From assembly GCA_049317525.1 (NCBI GenBank), contig JBMOIC010000002.1:89577-153576 (forward strand): a stretch of DNA of 64,000 nt. The letters run 5' to 3'. Below, piece after piece: positions 1-9,511 of the stretch. The position numbers were made by a program, and so were the translations under genes. Under the pieces are notes generated by a model. That model ran no database searches, was not told where the DNA came from, and saw only the letters and a list, made by a program, of their open reading frames with translations. The stretch comes from UBA961 sp049317525 (GTDB lineage: Bacteria > Bacteroidota > Ignavibacteria > Kapaibacteriales > UBA961). Position 1 is the stretch's first letter; each line of letters starts with the position of its first letter.

Positions 1-1723
1 CCTTGCCAAGAACCAATGTATCAAATGAAAATGATGAAGAAAAAAATGATTCAATATTATTTTCTATTGAAAGAACTGCAATCGAAACAGTATCTGTGTA
101 AAATTCACAACCATTTTGGTCTATCACCTTTAACCAGTATTCTCCTTGCTTATCAATAAACTTTTGCAAACTAGAATCTCCATCATTCCACTGATAATAA
201 GAAAACCCACTAGGAGCAAGTAATTGTGTTTTTTCATTTTTACATAACGATGTTTTTCCATTAACTGTAATTTTTGGATATACATTATCACTACGAATAA
301 TTGTAGGTGTATTAAATATATATTCACAACCATTTGTATCTATTACTTTAACAGAATAATTGCCAGACTTAGAAATTATTATTGAGGATTGTGTTTCTTT
401 AGTAGACCACAAATAGGATTGAATAGGCCCTTTTATTGTAGCTGATATTACTTCTTCTTTACATAAAATAGAATCTCCACTTAATTCTAAATATATGTTT
501 TGAGATGGTAAATATTCAAAAAACAATGAATCTTGATGCCATGTACATGAAGCATAATTATAGGATTGTAAATAATACCAATCTGAACTTTGAACAAGAA
601 TCTTATCCTCATTAGATATTTGATTGTTTTTATTACCTTTATGCCATGAAAATTGAGAATATGTTCCTTTTGGAGCAGATAATGTAATTGAAGAACCAAA
701 ACAATAAGGTGGATTGGGTTTTTGAATCATAAATGAAGATTGTGTAGGTAGAATATATCGGTATACGCCTTCCCCCACTGCCCAGCCTGTAGTATCATTA
801 ATAAACCAGATATCATCAATATTTGCCGAACCAATGCCACAATTCTTTTTTTCCCAGTTTTTACCACTATTACTTGTATAAAGCACTTCACCTTTATCTC
901 CAGAAGCCCAGCCACGATTTTGATCTAAAAGATAAGCTCCAAACATTGCTTTATTCACTAATGTTGTATTCCAAGAACCACCACGATCAGTAGAAAATCT
1001 TAAAGATCCTGTTGTTTTATTGCCGCCCGAACAATCTTCTCCTGCTGTTGGCAATAAAAAACTATTTCCTTTATTGGTTAATTCTTCTGTCCAATATTTA
1101 GGCCCAGAATAAGAAAGAACTGTCCAAATATCTCCTCCATTGATGGTTTTCCAAAGGACACCACTTGAAACAGCATATCCCAAACCATTTTTTTCATAGA
1201 GAATAATATCACTCATACCAGATTGATTTTCAAAACCATAATTAATTTGCCAAGTTAATCCCCCATTTGTAGTTTTCATAAAGGTTTGATTGTCCATGCT
1301 ACAACCACCCCCAACAACAAAACCATTATCATCATCAACAAAATAACATCCCCATATTTGTGATACCGTAAATGGTGGAGTAATATCTTTCCAAGTAATT
1401 CCACCATCGATACTTTTATACACACCGCCTGGCCCAGAAACATAACCAACCATCTGCGAAGGAAAATGTACACTCTCTAGAAAAGGATTACCGAAAATTA
1501 TCGCACCATTCCACGATTTCCCAGCATCAGTAGTTCTAAGAACTTTTCCATCAAAACCAGTAATCCAGCCATAATTAGGATTAGATGGTAAGAAAAACAC
1601 ATCTAAATAGTATGAATTACCAAAAGGAGATGGCAATTGAACTTGTTCCCACTGAGCGTGAATAGCAATAACACTTGTAATTACAAGAAGTATATTGATA
1701 ATTGCTTTAAAGAAAATATTCAT
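1..1723 (-). CDS. Secreted YCF48/BNR-repeat beta-propeller protein with Ig-like domains (partial, 3' end outside window)
   Basis: An open frame of 574 codons runs leftward from the ATG at 1721-1723 and leaves the window without a stop. The N-terminus is a Sec signal peptide (MNIFFKAIINILLVITSV, then a cut after IHA). The next ~320 residues hold repeated propeller blades with Asp-box-like cores such as TTDAGKSW, SIDGGITW, TTNGGLTW, TINGGDIW and TSNSGKNW, each preceded by GWITG/GYVSG/GWASG-type strands, as in YCF48-like and BNR proteins. Three Ig/PKD-like modules follow, two carrying the pattern YSVKVIDTNGCE / YWLKVIDQNGCE. The visible end (FSFDTLVLGK) looks like the start of an ASH/choice-of-anchor module, so a T9SS tail may lie beyond the edge. 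It is likely a surface or secreted protein; no catalytic residues were recognised. Confidence 0.8.
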   Translation of the reverse strand, partial: MNIFFKAIINILLVITSVIAIHAQWEQVQLPSPFGNSYYLDVFFLPSNPNYGWITGFDGKVLRTTDAGKSWNGAIIFGNPFLESVHFPSQMVGYVSGPGGVYKSIDGGITWKDITPPFTVSQIWGCYFVDDDNGFVVGGGCSMDNQTFMKTTNGGLTWQINYGFENQSGMSDIILYEKNGLGYAVSSGVLWKTINGGDIWTVLSYSGPKYWTEELTNKGNSFLLPTAGEDCSGGNKTTGSLRFSTDRGGSWNTTLVNKAMFGAYLLDQNRGWASGDKGEVLYTSNSGKNWEKKNCGIGSANIDDIWFINDTTGWAVGEGVYRYILPTQSSFMIQKPNPPYCFGSSITLSAPKGTYSQFSWHKGNKNNQISNEDKILVQSSDWYYLQSYNYASCTWHQDSLFFEYLPSQNIYLELSGDSILCKEEVISATIKGPIQSYLWSTKETQSSIIISKSGNYSVKVIDTNGCEYIFNTPTIIRSDNVYPKITVNGKTSLCKNEKTQLLAPSGFSYYQWNDGDSSLQKFIDKQGEYWLKVIDQNGCEFYTDTVSIAVLSIENNIESFFSSSFSFDTLVLGK

Positions 1724-2055
1724 ATAATATGTTTGGTATGTTATATATGCAAAACTATAATATAGACATGACATTAGCTTCAGTTTTTATTACTACTGAG
1801 GAATCATATGTATTTTTAACTATGTTATGTGTAGTTTGTAAAAAATACACCAGATATAATTTATCTTATGTTATTGTAAATACTAAAGGTAATTCTTATT
1901 TTACAAATGTTACTAAAGACACAAATGTACATATATATAATTCAAAATATATACATGTATCATATCACATTAGTTAATGAGAATTATTGCTCTTTTTTTT
2001 GATTGTATGAGTATAATTCTCCATCGATTTTTCTTATTTATATGGTAGAAAAATT
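1724..2055. other. Divergent intergenic region, no convincing gene
   Basis: This 332-base AT-rich gap separates the leftward propeller gene from the rightward DUF1800 cluster and must carry both promoters. One leftward match to the Bacteroidota -7 element (TACATTTG read on the minus strand, 1922-1929) is present, but no TTG lies at the right distance. An 82-codon open frame at 1729-1977 (+) has no recognisable motif or domain and is treated as chance. Confidence 0.5.
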
Positions 2056-3606
2056 ATGAAAAGAAGATCTTTCCTATCCTTTTTCATCCCTGATAATCAA
2101 AGTGATAAAGTAGAGAAACCCTTAAATGCAAGTATTAATCCCTATACAAAGCCTTTAGATACTCTAACTGCTACTCATTTACTTAGACGCCTAAGTTTTG
2201 CCCCAAGCCCAGCTTTAGTAAAACAATTGATTGGTAAAACTGCATCTGAAGCAGTTTCACTGATATTGGGTAATGAAGAAATGCAGCCAACTGCTCCTAG
2301 CTGGATTAATACATCTACAGAGAATCCAAGAGGTGCAGATATCTATACTAGAAATGCAATCGAAGGAGGCTGGAGAAATCTTCAAGGGCAATTACAAACG
2401 TGGTGGCTTACAGCCATGCATAAAGAAACTTTACCTGCATCAGAGAAACTTACCCTGTTTTGGAGTAGTTTTTTTACAACAGAGTTTGTAAGTGATGATA
2501 CATATATTCCACCTCAAATGCTGTATAGACAAAATGCATTTATTCGAAAAAATAGATTAGGAAATTTTAAAGATTTTGTAAAAGATATCACTTTAGATCC
2601 ATCAATGCTTGTGTATTTGGGGAATGTTCTAAACATTAAAGGAAGACCAAATGAAAATTATGCAAGAGAATTAATGGAATTATATACGTGCGGTATTGGA
2701 CATTATACCGAAGGTGATGTAAAAGAAGCAGCAAGAGTGTTAACTGGATGGAAAGTTGGAATGTTTAATGATGAGCCAGCCAAAAATGATATTTACAATA
2801 CCTATTTTCACCCTCCAGATCATGATACTGGCTCTAAGCAATTTATGGGAATGCCAATCCCCTCAAGAGATGATATTGCAAATACAGAATATCTGGTAAA
2901 AGTAGAAGAGGTAAACGGTCTTATAGATATCCTTTTTGATGTACGAGCCGATGCTATTTCTAGATTTATAGCTAGAAAAGTGTATTTATTCTTTTTTTAT
3001 AGCAATCGTGCTGTTGTAGATGAAGAATTTATCCAAAAAGCTGCCAAAGTGTTTAAAGATAACAAATTCGAAATCAGGCCTTTAATTGAAGTAATGCTTG
3101 GAAGTGAATTCTTCTTTAGTGAGTATATAAAAGGTGCTCAGATAAAATCCCCAGCTGAATTTGCATTAAGTATTTCTCGTCCACTCAATAAATATCAAGC
3201 CGATATGGCAAATGCATTAAAAGGTATGGATCAAGATTTAATCGATCCTCCAAATGTTGCTGGGTGGGAAGCGCATCAAAAGTGGATTACAACGAAAACA
3301 TATCCTAATAGAAAAGTATATATCGAGAACATCATAAAAGCATTGACAGATGATGAATGCGTCAATTTTGTAAAAAGTTTTGATCAATATGATGATGCTG
3401 TAGAATTGGTAAAAAATATTCTTTCTATTTTACTTCCATTAGGAGTCTCTGATGGCTATAGAATGTATTTAACCGACGCAGTTCTGTTAAAAAATCAGCC
3501 TGCTTATGAATGGACAACCATGCTTAATTCAAAAGCTACGGTAGCGTTAAGAATTAAAGACTTATTAAATGATATAGTAAAAGCTCCTGATTTCCATCTC
3601 TGCTAA
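2056..3606 (+). CDS. DUF1800 family protein
   Basis: This 516-residue protein has the hallmarks of DUF1800: HLLRRLSF near residue 41, KLTLFWSSFF near 131, and the diagnostic YARELMELYTCGIGHYTEGD at about 202-221, followed by VKEAARVLTGW. The C-terminal LIDPPNVAGWEAHQKW is also typical. The biochemical function of the family is not established. It begins MKRRSFLSFF, but no hydrophobic stretch follows, so a normal signal peptide is not evident. It is the first gene of a five-gene same-strand cluster, and the DUF1501 gene starts 37 bases after its stop. DUF1800/DUF1501 pairs recur in Bacteroidota and Planctomycetota, which supports a joint role. Confidence 0.88.
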   Translation: MKRRSFLSFFIPDNQSDKVEKPLNASINPYTKPLDTLTATHLLRRLSFAPSPALVKQLIGKTASEAVSLILGNEEMQPTAPSWINTSTENPRGADIYTRNAIEGGWRNLQGQLQTWWLTAMHKETLPASEKLTLFWSSFFTTEFVSDDTYIPPQMLYRQNAFIRKNRLGNFKDFVKDITLDPSMLVYLGNVLNIKGRPNENYARELMELYTCGIGHYTEGDVKEAARVLTGWKVGMFNDEPAKNDIYNTYFHPPDHDTGSKQFMGMPIPSRDDIANTEYLVKVEEVNGLIDILFDVRADAISRFIARKVYLFFFYSNRAVVDEEFIQKAAKVFKDNKFEIRPLIEVMLGSEFFFSEYIKGAQIKSPAEFALSISRPLNKYQADMANALKGMDQDLIDPPNVAGWEAHQKWITTKTYPNRKVYIENIIKALTDDECVNFVKSFDQYDDAVELVKNILSILLPLGVSDGYRMYLTDAVLLKNQPAYEWTTMLNSKATVALRIKDLLNDIVKAPDFHLC

Positions 3607-3643
3607 ATTAAACGAGTATACAAAGAACATTAAGAGAAATAAT

Positions 3644-5236
3644 ATGACAATACATCGACGCACTCTCCTTAAAGCTGGCGCTGCAGCTGGTGCATTAGCT
3701 ACATTTGGTAATATTCCAGTTTTTGCATTAAATCCAGCAAAAATGTTGGGTACAAATGTTATGAATGATGATTCTATTCTTATTATTATTCAATTGTTTG
3801 GTGGTAATGATGGGTTGAATACGATTATTCCTGCAGATGATCCTAATTATTATGCTATAAGACCTAATATTGCGGTTAAAAAAGACCAAGCAAAACGCAT
3901 TTTTAATTCTAAAGTGTATTTCCATCCAGCTTTAGTAAATAATGTATATAAAAATGGTTTCTTAGGTTTAATTGAAGAAGGAAGATTAGCTGTTATACAA
4001 GGATCAGGATATGAAAATCCAAATCTCTCCCATTTTAGATCTACGGATATTTGGTTAAGCGGCATTAATTCTTCAGAACCTGATGCTAAACTGAGTGACG
4101 GATGGTTAGGACGATACTTTTCATCACAATTACCGAATTTTCCTATTGAAGTGCCGGATCATCCTTTGTGTATTCAATTAGGCGGTTCTTTATCCATGCT
4201 ATTTAAAAGCCCAAAAGGTGATATGGGGATTGCTTTATCCTCACCTGATGAATTCTTTAAGAATGGACAAGGTTCTTCAACTGGTCGCGATATCATACAA
4301 GGCAATACTCCTTATGTAGAAGAATATAATTTTATTCAAGCAATTGCAAAACAAAGTGATACATATTCTACGGTTGTAAAATCAGCATATGACAAAGGTA
4401 AAAATTCACTCAATTATGCTGCAGGATTTCCAGCTCAAATGGCTACAATTGCTAGGCTAATTTCAGGTGGTTTAAAAACCAAAGTATATATGGCTTATTT
4501 AGGTGGTTTTGATACACATGTTCAGCAACAGAATACAGATAATTCAGGATTACATCCCAATTTAATGGCTTCTTTAGCCACAGGTATTAGCCAGTTTATG
4601 GCAGATGCTTTATCTCAAGGATTTGCTAATAAAGTAGTTGGGCTAACAGTTTCTGAATTTGGTAGAAGGCCTTATGAGAATGGATCAAATGGTACAGATC
4701 ATGGAACTACATCTGTACAATTTGCATTTGGCAATAGAGTTCAAGCTAATGTATTTGGAAATGACCCGGACTTACAGAACTTTGATAGAAATGGCGATCT
4801 AGACTTTGATTTACAAAGAAATATAGATTATAGAAGAGTATATGCAGAAATATTACAGACATGGTTTGGGGCTACCAAAGAAGAAGTAACAGAGATTTTT
4901 GGTGAAAGAGTAGTTCCCCTGCCCTATTTACAGCCTCCTATAAGTTATGTTGCAGATTCATTTGCTGGTGAAAATAATAATAAGCTTCGTTATTCATGTA
5001 ATCAATCTAATGGACAAAATGGACATGTTCATTTTGAATTAAAAAATCCTGCAACACTAGAAGTCAATATCTATGATATTATAGGTAAGTACTCTTCAAC
5101 AGTGTATAACTCAGAAGCCATACCTGGACACTATGCAATACCTCTACACACTGAGTCTCTTCAAAATGGAACTTATATATGTGAAGTCCTTGCAGATCAA
5201 AACCGAGAAATACTCACTTTTAGCATAGTTCATTAA
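3644..5236 (+). CDS. DUF1501 family protein with Tat leader and T9SS-type C-terminal domain
   Basis: The protein has 530 residues. It opens with a twin-arginine leader (HRRTLLK, then an Ala/Gly-rich h-region and a cut near PVFA). The body has DUF1501 signatures related to the alkaline phosphatase/sulfatase fold: LFGGNDGLNTIIP near 51-63, LSHFRSTDIW near 128, YLGGFDTHVQQ near 286 and VSEFGRRPYENGSNGTDHGT near 338-357. From about 450 the tail changes to a short beta-rich module (VNIYDIIGKYSS, then LQNGTYICEV) resembling a T9SS sorting domain. The likely route is Tat export followed by T9SS surface delivery. It sits 9 bases before the next gene. The substrate is unknown. Confidence 0.88.
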   Translation: MTIHRRTLLKAGAAAGALATFGNIPVFALNPAKMLGTNVMNDDSILIIIQLFGGNDGLNTIIPADDPNYYAIRPNIAVKKDQAKRIFNSKVYFHPALVNNVYKNGFLGLIEEGRLAVIQGSGYENPNLSHFRSTDIWLSGINSSEPDAKLSDGWLGRYFSSQLPNFPIEVPDHPLCIQLGGSLSMLFKSPKGDMGIALSSPDEFFKNGQGSSTGRDIIQGNTPYVEEYNFIQAIAKQSDTYSTVVKSAYDKGKNSLNYAAGFPAQMATIARLISGGLKTKVYMAYLGGFDTHVQQQNTDNSGLHPNLMASLATGISQFMADALSQGFANKVVGLTVSEFGRRPYENGSNGTDHGTTSVQFAFGNRVQANVFGNDPDLQNFDRNGDLDFDLQRNIDYRRVYAEILQTWFGATKEEVTEIFGERVVPLPYLQPPISYVADSFAGENNNKLRYSCNQSNGQNGHVHFELKNPATLEVNIYDIIGKYSSTVYNSEAIPGHYAIPLHTESLQNGTYICEVLADQNREILTFSIVH

Positions 5237-5245
5237 GGTTTACTT

Positions 5246-6286
5246 GTGTGTAAGAAATTTGTAAGTATGCTTTCTATCTTTCTAATACTTTTATTAGGAT
5301 GTGGGATTTCACATACTTATGCACAAAATACGCCTAAAACTATTCCAGCTGAATTTAGCCATATCGATTCTAAAAATGCTCCACTATATCTAAAACCATT
5401 AATTACAACTATTCATCAAAGTTTAACTTCAAGTTTATTCACTGAAGCTCATTATCAAGATGATTTTTCTTTAGGTTTTGATATTTCAATAGCTGCGATG
5501 CAAATTCCAGAAAATGCTAAAAATTATACATCAAGCATTCCTGATATTTATGTAAATAATACAAAAGAATATCAAACACTAACCGGAACTGGAATACTTA
5601 ATCCAATTACAATTCAACAACCAACAATTTATGGTGGCACTTCAACGCCATTATTTGTAGTTGGACAAAACCAAACAGCAAAATCTTTAGCTTCACTGGA
5701 CGGAAAAAATATTGATGCTATAATGGGATTACCTATCATTCAGTTATCTCTCAATCTTCCTATTTATTCTCAAGGTAAATTTTGCGCAGCTTATTATAAT
5801 CAAGGAGATGTATCTTTATCATTTCTAAGAGTTGGTTATAATCAAAGAATAGATAAGCTAATCAAAGGTTTGCTTCATGATCAAACAATGGCAATTGCAT
5901 TGCATGGATCATTTAATGAGATCACTATGGCATTTGGTGATTCTATTAAATCGAATTTTTCGTCACTTGCTATTGGAGTACATGCAAGTAAGAAAATCAA
6001 CAAATCATTTATGATTTATGCTGGATTTCAATGGGAGGATATTCAGGGAGGATTTGATGGTGCAAGAAAAAAAGTAAATGGCCAAATAGATAGTCCATAT
6101 CCAGAAGTAAAAAACAATGAACATTTGCAATTTAATTTTATGTCTGATAATTCATATAAAATGATTCTAGGATTAAAAGCCAAGTATGGAATTATTGATT
6201 TTTTCACAGATATTTCTTTAGCATCCCAAACAATGATAAATTCGGGTTTTTCTGTATACTTTTTTCGTGATACTGATTTCTACTAA
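5246..6286 (+). CDS. DUF6588-like outer-membrane protein
   Basis: This 346-residue exported protein starts with GTG; the next in-frame ATG (5267) would lose the KK charge of the signal peptide. The leader (MCKKFVSMLSIFLILLLGC...TYAQ) could be cut at TYA-Q, or at C19 as a lipoprotein. The remaining sequence is beta-rich. The central segment (IMGLPIIQLSLNLPIYSQGK, then LSFLRVGYNQ) resembles the DUF6588 family of Bacteroidota outer-membrane proteins, where a GLP..Q..VGLP pattern precedes barrel strands. The match is from memory of the family and is moderate. Its stop overlaps the next start (TAATG), so the two are probably translationally coupled. Confidence 0.65.
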   Translation: MCKKFVSMLSIFLILLLGCGISHTYAQNTPKTIPAEFSHIDSKNAPLYLKPLITTIHQSLTSSLFTEAHYQDDFSLGFDISIAAMQIPENAKNYTSSIPDIYVNNTKEYQTLTGTGILNPITIQQPTIYGGTSTPLFVVGQNQTAKSLASLDGKNIDAIMGLPIIQLSLNLPIYSQGKFCAAYYNQGDVSLSFLRVGYNQRIDKLIKGLLHDQTMAIALHGSFNEITMAFGDSIKSNFSSLAIGVHASKKINKSFMIYAGFQWEDIQGGFDGARKKVNGQIDSPYPEVKNNEHLQFNFMSDNSYKMILGLKAKYGIIDFFTDISLASQTMINSGFSVYFFRDTDFY

Positions 6287-6909
6287 TGAGAATACATTTT
6301 ACATATAGTTTTTTTTGTGTCACTATGATATGTTGTCTTATATCTTGTGATACATTACCTACAGTATTTCAAGAACCAAGAGCTCAATATGTTATTGATA
6401 CTATTGAAGTTATCAATAGTTTTCAGACACCTTTTTCTGCTGTAACTTCATATAATTTTATTGATGATAATGGAACTATAGGTAATTTTTACAAATCGAA
6501 TAGAGACAAAATTAAAGAAGCATATATTTATAGTATCGCTTATTCTATTGATTCACTTGCCTTTGACCCACTTAGGGATTCGCCATTTACAACAAATCAA
6601 CAACTGTTTAAACAATTAGAATTCGATTCTATTAATATCTTTATACAAGTAAAAGATGATTTAACAAAAGAGTGGAAAGTACCAGTACGATTTGCTACTT
6701 TTGATCAGATAAGAGTTTCTAATTATTATAAAACTCCGCAACTAGTTGTTTTACCAGATTCATTAAGTAAAAGCTTAGGTACAGATCTACGCCTGAACCC
6801 AGAAATCAGAATTATGAAAAAGATATCTAAGCCAGTTCAATCTTCGGGGTATTTTAAGCATTTTGGATCAAGGATTCAGATAGCGATTGGCTTCACATTA
6901 AATTATTAA
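6286..6909 (+). CDS. Hypothetical lipoprotein
   Basis: The protein has 207 residues with a lipoprotein leader: hydrophobic residues 7-20 followed by the lipobox LISC, putting the lipidated cysteine at residue 21. The mature part has alternating hydrophobic strands and no recognised domain. Its start overlaps the preceding stop by one base, and the TPR gene begins 8 bases after its stop. It therefore belongs to the DUF1800/DUF1501 cluster and is probably an envelope-anchored partner. No function can be assigned from sequence. Confidence 0.7.
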   Translation: MRIHFTYSFFCVTMICCLISCDTLPTVFQEPRAQYVIDTIEVINSFQTPFSAVTSYNFIDDNGTIGNFYKSNRDKIKEAYIYSIAYSIDSLAFDPLRDSPFTTNQQLFKQLEFDSINIFIQVKDDLTKEWKVPVRFATFDQIRVSNYYKTPQLVVLPDSLSKSLGTDLRLNPEIRIMKKISKPVQSSGYFKHFGSRIQIAIGFTLNY

Positions 6910-6917
6910 TCTCAAAT

Positions 6918-8738
6918 ATGATACAGTGTATTTTAGCATTTCTCTTGTGTTTTACATGTCAACTTCAAGCGCAAAAAGTTAATAATGATGAAGTATACAC
7001 ATTAGCAATTAGTTATGAGAAATCTGGAGATACCAAAAATGCCGCGCGTGTATATCAGGAATTATATGCTAAGGATAATACTAATAGTAATTATCTATAC
7101 GGCGTTTCTAGAACTCTACAAAGTTTACAAAGATTTCCAGAATTACTACCAATTATAGAAGAGTTTACAATTCGATTTCCAACAATAGAACACTTTTCTT
7201 TATGTTCATTTATTGCTAAAAAATCAGGTTTTACTGAAAAAAGCAATACATATTGGGAGCAATCTTTACAATTAGTGTCCAAACTTCCCAATGATATAGT
7301 AAAAGATAATGCAATTCGATTAATTGGAAAGTATCAAACAGATGCGCAATCAGGTAATAATGCAATTCTAACCTATAAAAAAGGAAAAGAGCTACTTAAG
7401 AATCAACTAGGATTATATTCAGATGAATTATCGCAATTATATGCTTTAATCAAAGATTATGAATCTGGCACAAAAGAGGTATTAGAACTATTCTCACTTA
7501 ATCAAAATTATGCTTTAGTTCAGGGTAGGCTTTCTGCATATTTAACCACAATTGAATCAATCGAACATATAGACAAACAACTTTCTAAACAGGCTGAATT
7601 ACAACATTCATATGCATTATATAAATTATATCAGTGGTTTTTAAGGGAAACAAAACAATATGATAAAGCTTTGTCTTTGGTGAAGATAACTGAGAAATTA
7701 TTTGGTTCAAAAGGAAGAGACATAGCAGATTTTGCTGATTTATGTAATAAAGATGGCATATTAGATATTGCAAATGAAGCATATTCTTTGTTGATAGATC
7801 TAGGTAAATCTTCACCATTTTATTCAAAAGCAATTTTTGGTTATGCTACTGTTTTAGAGCAAAAATTAAATATTCTTAAAAAAACATTTCCAGATTCTAT
7901 CCCAAAAGATGATATACATTATATTATAAGTAAATATGATGATATTGCACAATCATCACCCAATACAGCCATTGCAAGTGAATGTCTTTTTAGAAAATCT
8001 CAATTACAAAGTAATTTTTTGGATGACAATGTTTCTGCAAAAAAAACATTAGAACTGATTATCCAACGATATACTCATCATTCGATTTCAGTGTTGGCTG
8101 CTAATGAACTTGCATTATTACTGATTAAAGACAATGATAGTACTGAAGCAAAAAAGATACTTCTACATAATATCACAAAAGCATCTCTTAATCCAAAAGA
8201 AACCGATAGATCTCAGTTTATTTTAGCTGAGATGATGTATTTTGAAGGCAATATAGATTCTGCTATTGTGTTTTTATTACCAATTTCAGGAAAACCAGAA
8301 TCTGATATTGCTAATGATGCTCTTGAACGATTATTGTTTATTGAAGAGAACAAACAATATGTATCAGACTTAATCATCTTTGCAAAAGCAGAGCATTATG
8401 AAAGAATGAGGAAATATTCTGAAGCTTTACCAGAATTTAAGAAGATTACTGCCGAAGGAGATTTATCAGAATTAAGTCAAATTAAAATTGCTGAAGTTTA
8501 TTCAAAATTGAAAAATATCAATAAAGCAATTGAGGAATATTCCAGGTTTTTGACACTGTATCCAGAAAGTATTCGAACTGATAAAGTATTGTATACAATT
8601 GGAGAGATGAATATTCTTCAAGGGGAAAAAGAAAAGGCTATCATATCATTTACTGATATTTTGATTAGATATCCTAATTCTATGTATGTAAAAAAATCGA
8701 GAGAAATCATCCGTAAACTAAGAGGTGATGTACATTAA
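6918..8738 (+). CDS. Exported TPR-repeat protein
   Basis: The protein has 606 residues with a short signal peptide (MIQCILAFLLCFTCQLQAQ). It is almost wholly alpha-helical with TPR-type helix pairs. The clearest are near the N-terminus (YTLAISYEKSGDTKNAARVY, about 27-46) and the C-terminus (AEVYSKLKNINKAIEEY, then IGEMNILQGEKEKAIISF), in the style of BamD/YfiO or gliding-associated TPR proteins. It is the last gene of the five-gene cluster and is likely a periplasmic scaffold for the preceding outer-membrane and secreted components. Its TAA lies inside TTAA (8735-8738), which also encodes the stop of convergent pssA. Confidence 0.8.
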   Translation: MIQCILAFLLCFTCQLQAQKVNNDEVYTLAISYEKSGDTKNAARVYQELYAKDNTNSNYLYGVSRTLQSLQRFPELLPIIEEFTIRFPTIEHFSLCSFIAKKSGFTEKSNTYWEQSLQLVSKLPNDIVKDNAIRLIGKYQTDAQSGNNAILTYKKGKELLKNQLGLYSDELSQLYALIKDYESGTKEVLELFSLNQNYALVQGRLSAYLTTIESIEHIDKQLSKQAELQHSYALYKLYQWFLRETKQYDKALSLVKITEKLFGSKGRDIADFADLCNKDGILDIANEAYSLLIDLGKSSPFYSKAIFGYATVLEQKLNILKKTFPDSIPKDDIHYIISKYDDIAQSSPNTAIASECLFRKSQLQSNFLDDNVSAKKTLELIIQRYTHHSISVLAANELALLLIKDNDSTEAKKILLHNITKASLNPKETDRSQFILAEMMYFEGNIDSAIVFLLPISGKPESDIANDALERLLFIEENKQYVSDLIIFAKAEHYERMRKYSEALPEFKKITAEGDLSELSQIKIAEVYSKLKNINKAIEEYSRFLTLYPESIRTDKVLYTIGEMNILQGEKEKAIISFTDILIRYPNSMYVKKSREIIRKLRGDVH

Positions 8739-9499
8739 TCGAAAGGATTTTCATCTGGATCTTCTAGTGTATCTCTTTCATGATAAGTAGATCTTTCTGA
8801 AAATATAGAATGGATATATCTGATTCCCCCAACAACAAGATACAATAACATACTGGGGAAAATCAAAGCCCCTTTACTGAGGAAAGAGCCAATAAAACCA
8901 GAGAATACAAGCAATGAAAATATTGGACGAGATTTTAGTAAGGAAATGCTTGGTCTTGGGAGATTATCATACTTTATTGTACTTATCATTGCTAAAGAAA
9001 CTATTGCAATAATAACTGTAGTGCTAATTACAGTATAATCATCGGGAATAATATGTAATGGCAAAAAGAAAACAATATATGAAACTAAAGTAACAGCACT
9101 TGCCGGAATTGGCATTCCACTAAAAAACAACTTATCCTCAAAACCTTTAAGCTGAACATTAAATCTTGCTAGCCGATAAACACCTGCTAAAACAGGTAAT
9201 GAAGCAATAAGAACACCTGTAGAATTCCATTCATACATCATACTTTTATATAACATAAATGAAGGGGCTAATCCAAAGGAAACAGCATCACATAATGAGT
9301 CTAATTCAACTCCTAATTCACTTGTTGATTTGGTTAACCTAGCCATCATTCCATCTAAAGCATCAAATATTCCAGCGATAAAGATACATATTGCAGCCCT
9401 ATCATAATTACCATCGGAAATATGAATAATTGCAGTAAAACCTGAGAACAAATTAGCTAAGGTAAATAAATTTGGAATGATTGAACGTGTAATTCTCAT
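8735..9499 (-). CDS. pssA: CDP-diacylglycerol--serine O-phosphatidyltransferase
   Basis: This membrane enzyme makes phosphatidylserine from CDP-diacylglycerol and L-serine, the first step to phosphatidylethanolamine. The 254-residue protein carries an exact CDP-alcohol phosphotransferase motif, DG-x2-AR-x8-G-x3-D-x3-D (DGMMARLTK...GVELDSLCD, about residues 46-68). Several hydrophobic helices surround it (LFTLANLFSGF near 11, AAICIFIAGIFDALDG, VTLVSYIVFFLPL). Its start lies 12 bases after the coaE stop, so the two are co-transcribed. Length and motif fit PssA type II. A phosphatidylglycerophosphate synthase is less likely given the N-terminal RSIIPNLFTLANLFSG pattern. Confidence 0.93.
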   Translation of the reverse strand: MRITRSIIPNLFTLANLFSGFTAIIHISDGNYDRAAICIFIAGIFDALDGMMARLTKSTSELGVELDSLCDAVSFGLAPSFMLYKSMMYEWNSTGVLIASLPVLAGVYRLARFNVQLKGFEDKLFFSGMPIPASAVTLVSYIVFFLPLHIIPDDYTVISTTVIIAIVSLAMISTIKYDNLPRPSISLLKSRPIFSLLVFSGFIGSFLSKGALIFPSMLLYLVVGGIRYIHSIFSERSTYHERDTLEDPDENPFD

Positions 9500-9511
9500 A
9501 GAAAAATGTGC

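Noticed and set aside
1729..1977. Open frame of 82 codons in the divergent gap
   Set aside because: No motif, odd composition (many Tyr/Asn/Val from AT-rich triplets) and it would fill the promoter region of two genes.
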